Below are positions 11,835 to 13,201 of a DNA stretch of 13,201 nucleotides, one piece after another. Position numbers and translations under genes: made by a program. Under the pieces are notes generated by a model. That model had not been told where the DNA came from, did no database searches, and saw nothing but the letters and a program-made list of their open reading frames with translations. Each line of letters begins with the position of its first letter. Position 1 is the first letter of the stretch. The stretch spans positions 1-13,201 of the forward strand of contig DAIOLC010000047.1 of the NCBI GenBank assembly GCA_036756425.1, given 5' to 3'. The DNA comes from UBA6115 sp012514225 (GTDB taxonomy: Bacteria; Bacillota; Clostridia; Christensenellales; Aristaeellaceae).

Positions 11835-12457
11835 GATGCGTAGACCTCCTGAATGGCCATGACCGCGTCGCGGGTGAGCACCAGTTTGTCCGCGCGCAGG
11901 ATGTCATAGACGTTGATGGTGCTGGTGTAGGCGTCGGAGAGGGCCTGGATGTTGCGGCCGGCGCGCTGCACGTTCTCGTCGCGTCCGGAGAGCACCAGCA
12001 GGCAGGAGCGGGTCACGCCCAGGTCTTTGAGCAGCTTGGCCATCAGCCGGGTCTTGGCCTCCTTGAGGGAGAGGCTGTCCAGCACGATCATGTCGCCGGC
12101 GGCCAGCTTGGCGGAGAGGGCGGAGCGCATGGCCAGGCGGCGCACCTTGCGCGGCACCTTCACCACGTAGTCCCGCGGCTGGGGGGCGAACACCACGCCG
12201 CCGTGGCGGAACTGGGGCGCGCGGTTGCTGTGGTGGCGGGCCCGGCCGGTGCCCTTCTGGCGGTAGATTTTACGGCCGCCGCCGCGGACCATGCCGCGGG
12301 TCAGCGCGCTTTGCGTGCCCTGGCGGCGGTTGGCCAGGATGGAGCGGACCACCAGGTGCATGGCGGCGACGTTGGGCGTGACGCCGAAAACGTCATCGTT
12401 CAGGCTCAGTTCGCCCTCCGCCTTGCCCTGCATGTTTACAACGGGGATAGTCGGCAT
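11831..12457 (-). CDS. rplD: 50S ribosomal protein L4
   Basis: L4 binds 23S rRNA, and its long loop reaches the exit-tunnel constriction; in E. coli it also represses the S10 operon through the leader and inhibits RNase E. The product has 208 residues. The extended loop runs through RGGGRKIYRQKGTGRARHHS (58-77) to APQFRHGGVVFAP (80-92); AMRSALSAKL at 109-118 and the C-terminal VYDILRADKLVLTRDA at 183-198 are typical. ATG 12457 was chosen over an in-frame ATG at 12487 because AGGAGGA lies 7 nt upstream and the longer form would run into rplC. Any S10-type leader would lie upstream of rpsJ, outside the window. Confidence 0.98.
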   Translation of the reverse strand: MPTIPVVNMQGKAEGELSLNDDVFGVTPNVAAMHLVVRSILANRRQGTQSALTRGMVRGGGRKIYRQKGTGRARHHSNRAPQFRHGGVVFAPQPRDYVVKVPRKVRRLAMRSALSAKLAAGDMIVLDSLSLKEAKTRLMAKLLKDLGVTRSCLLVLSGRDENVQRAGRNIQALSDAYTSTINVYDILRADKLVLTRDAVMAIQEVYAS

Positions 12458-12464
12458 CGATGGT

Positions 12465-12471
12465 TCCTCCT
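12465..12471 (-). promoter_or_regulatory. Ribosome-binding site that decides the rplD start
   Basis: AGGAGGA on the minus strand, 7 nt before the ATG at 12457, in the 17-nt rplC-rplD gap. It argues against the in-frame ATG at 12487. Confidence 0.8.
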
Positions 12472-12474
12472 CTT

Positions 12475-13116
12475 TCAGGCCTTGCACGCGTCGCGCACAA
12501 GCAGCAGGCCCTTGTTGGGGCCGGGAACGGCGCCTTTGATGAGCAGCAGGTTGCGCTCCGCGTCGACGCCGACGACTTCGAGGTTCTGCATCGTCACCCG
12601 CTCCGCGCCGTACTGGCCGGCCATCTTCTTGTTCTTGAAGACGCGGGAGGGGTCGGAGTTGGCGCTCATGGAGCCCACGCCCCGGTGGTACTTGGAGCCG
12701 TGGGCCATGGGGCCGCGGCTCTGGTTCCAGCGGTAAATCGCGCCGGTGAACCCGTGGCCCTTGCTGGTGCCGGTCACGTCCACCTTTTCCCCCGCCTCGA
12801 ACTGCGCGCAGGAAAGCGTCTGCCCGACCTCGTAGGGAGCGACGTCCGCCAGGCGGAACTCGCGCAGGTAGCGCGCGGGGGCGACGCCGGCCTTCCTGAA
12901 GTGGCCGGCCTCGGGCTTGTTGACCAGCTTCTTGGCACGGACTTCAGGATATTCGTCAAAACTCAGCTGGAGGGCGACATAGCCATCCTTCTCCAGGGTT
13001 TTCTTCTGCACCACCGTGCAGGGGCCGGCCTGAACCACCGTCACCGGGACCAGGCGGCCATCCGGCAGGAACTGCTGGGTCATGCCCAGCTTCTTGCCCA
13101 GAATCGCTTTTTTCAT
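12475..13116 (-). CDS. rplC: 50S ribosomal protein L3
   Basis: L3 starts 50S assembly and sends a loop toward the peptidyl-transferase centre. The product has 213 residues. KKAILGKKLGMTQQF at 2-16, TGTSKGHGFTGAI at 115-127 and RGPMAHGSKYHR at 134-145 are the family marks. The loop GSMSANSDPSRVFKNKKMAG (148-167) lacks the glutamine that PrmB methylates in E. coli L3 (the position appears to be Ser), as in many Gram-positives, so this modification is not expected. ATG 13116 with AGGAGG upstream; 17 nt after rpsJ. Confidence 0.98.
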   Translation of the reverse strand: MKKAILGKKLGMTQQFLPDGRLVPVTVVQAGPCTVVQKKTLEKDGYVALQLSFDEYPEVRAKKLVNKPEAGHFRKAGVAPARYLREFRLADVAPYEVGQTLSCAQFEAGEKVDVTGTSKGHGFTGAIYRWNQSRGPMAHGSKYHRGVGSMSANSDPSRVFKNKKMAGQYGAERVTMQNLEVVGVDAERNLLLIKGAVPGPNKGLLLVRDACKA

Positions 13117-13133
13117 GATGCTTGCCTCCTGCC

Positions 13134-13201
13134 TCAGAGTTTGATTTCGATCTCGACGCCGGCGGGAAGATCCAACTTCATCATGGCGTCCACGGTGCGG
13201 G
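13134..13201 (-). CDS. rpsJ: 30S ribosomal protein S10 (5' end outside window)
   Basis: Only the last 21 complete codons and the TGA stop (13134-13136) are inside the window. They read RTVDAMMKLDLPAGVEIEIKL, quoted as TVDAMMKLDLPAGVEIEI, which is the characteristic S10 C-terminus (compare TVDALMKLDLPAGVDIEIKL in other bacteria). S10 is a 30S head protein and also, as NusE, a partner of NusB in antitermination. Its position before rplC is the standard opening of the S10 operon; the promoter and any leader lie to the right of the window. Confidence 0.95.
   Translation of the reverse strand, partial: RTVDAMMKLDLPAGVEIEIKL

Noticed and set aside
1..13201. A previously undescribed multigene system (defence, mobile or biosynthetic)
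   Set aside because: All 27 genes fit the conserved ribosomal-protein cluster in normal order, with no inserted or foreign-looking gene.

Overview
This window is one uninterrupted block of the bacterial ribosomal-protein supercluster (S10 - spc - alpha), encoded entirely on the minus strand, so transcription runs from the right edge to the left edge. I identify 27 protein genes: two cut by the window edges (rpsJ on the right, rpsK on the left) and 25 complete. No tRNA, rRNA, CRISPR array, insertion sequence or credible plus-strand gene was seen. Longer plus-strand reading frames exist, but they are antisense shadows produced by G+C-rich, strongly biased codons.

The source is most likely a high-G+C Firmicute of the class Clostridia, perhaps an Oscillospiraceae-like gut bacterium (the family is a guess). 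Supporting points: the order secY-adk-map-(small KOW gene)-infA-rpmJ-rpsM-rpsK is typical of Firmicutes; S14 is the short zinc-binding form; L36 is the cysteine-containing form; L24 carries a C-terminal Cys4 ribbon; Adk has a four-cysteine lid; and nearly every gene has a strong GGAGG-type ribosome-binding site.

Layout from right to left (5' to 3' of the mRNA): S10-type block rpsJ(partial)-rplC-rplD-rplW-rplB-rpsS-rplV-rpsC-rplP-rpmC-rpsQ (13201-8351); spc-type block rplN-rplX-rplE-rpsZ-rpsH-rplF-rplR-rpsE-rpmD-rplO-secY (8302-2979); a Gram-positive insert adk-map-KOW gene-infA (2959-1040) followed by rpmJ (1011-898); then the start of the alpha-type block, rpsM-rpsK (760-1). Spacing is tight, with overlaps of 1-4 nt or gaps usually under 30 nt. 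The genes supply large- and small-subunit ribosomal proteins, the SecY translocon channel, adenylate kinase, methionine aminopeptidase (N-terminal Met removal) and IF-1, so the cluster couples ribosome assembly, initiation, nascent-chain maturation and export.

The gene content is ordinary and I see no new multigene system. The most interesting non-coding signals are the two longest gaps: 137 nt between rpmJ and rpsM, and 48 nt between rpsQ and rplN. They fall exactly where E. coli separates spc from alpha and S10 from spc, and both hold perfect G+C-only hairpins without a following U-run. The rpmJ-rpsM gap also contains mutually exclusive hairpins, so it is a candidate regulatory leader or processing site. 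Other points are a run of four consecutive non-ATG starts (adk, map, KOW gene, infA), a possible internal promoter inside the KOW gene, and a repeated Arg-Asp head on S5.
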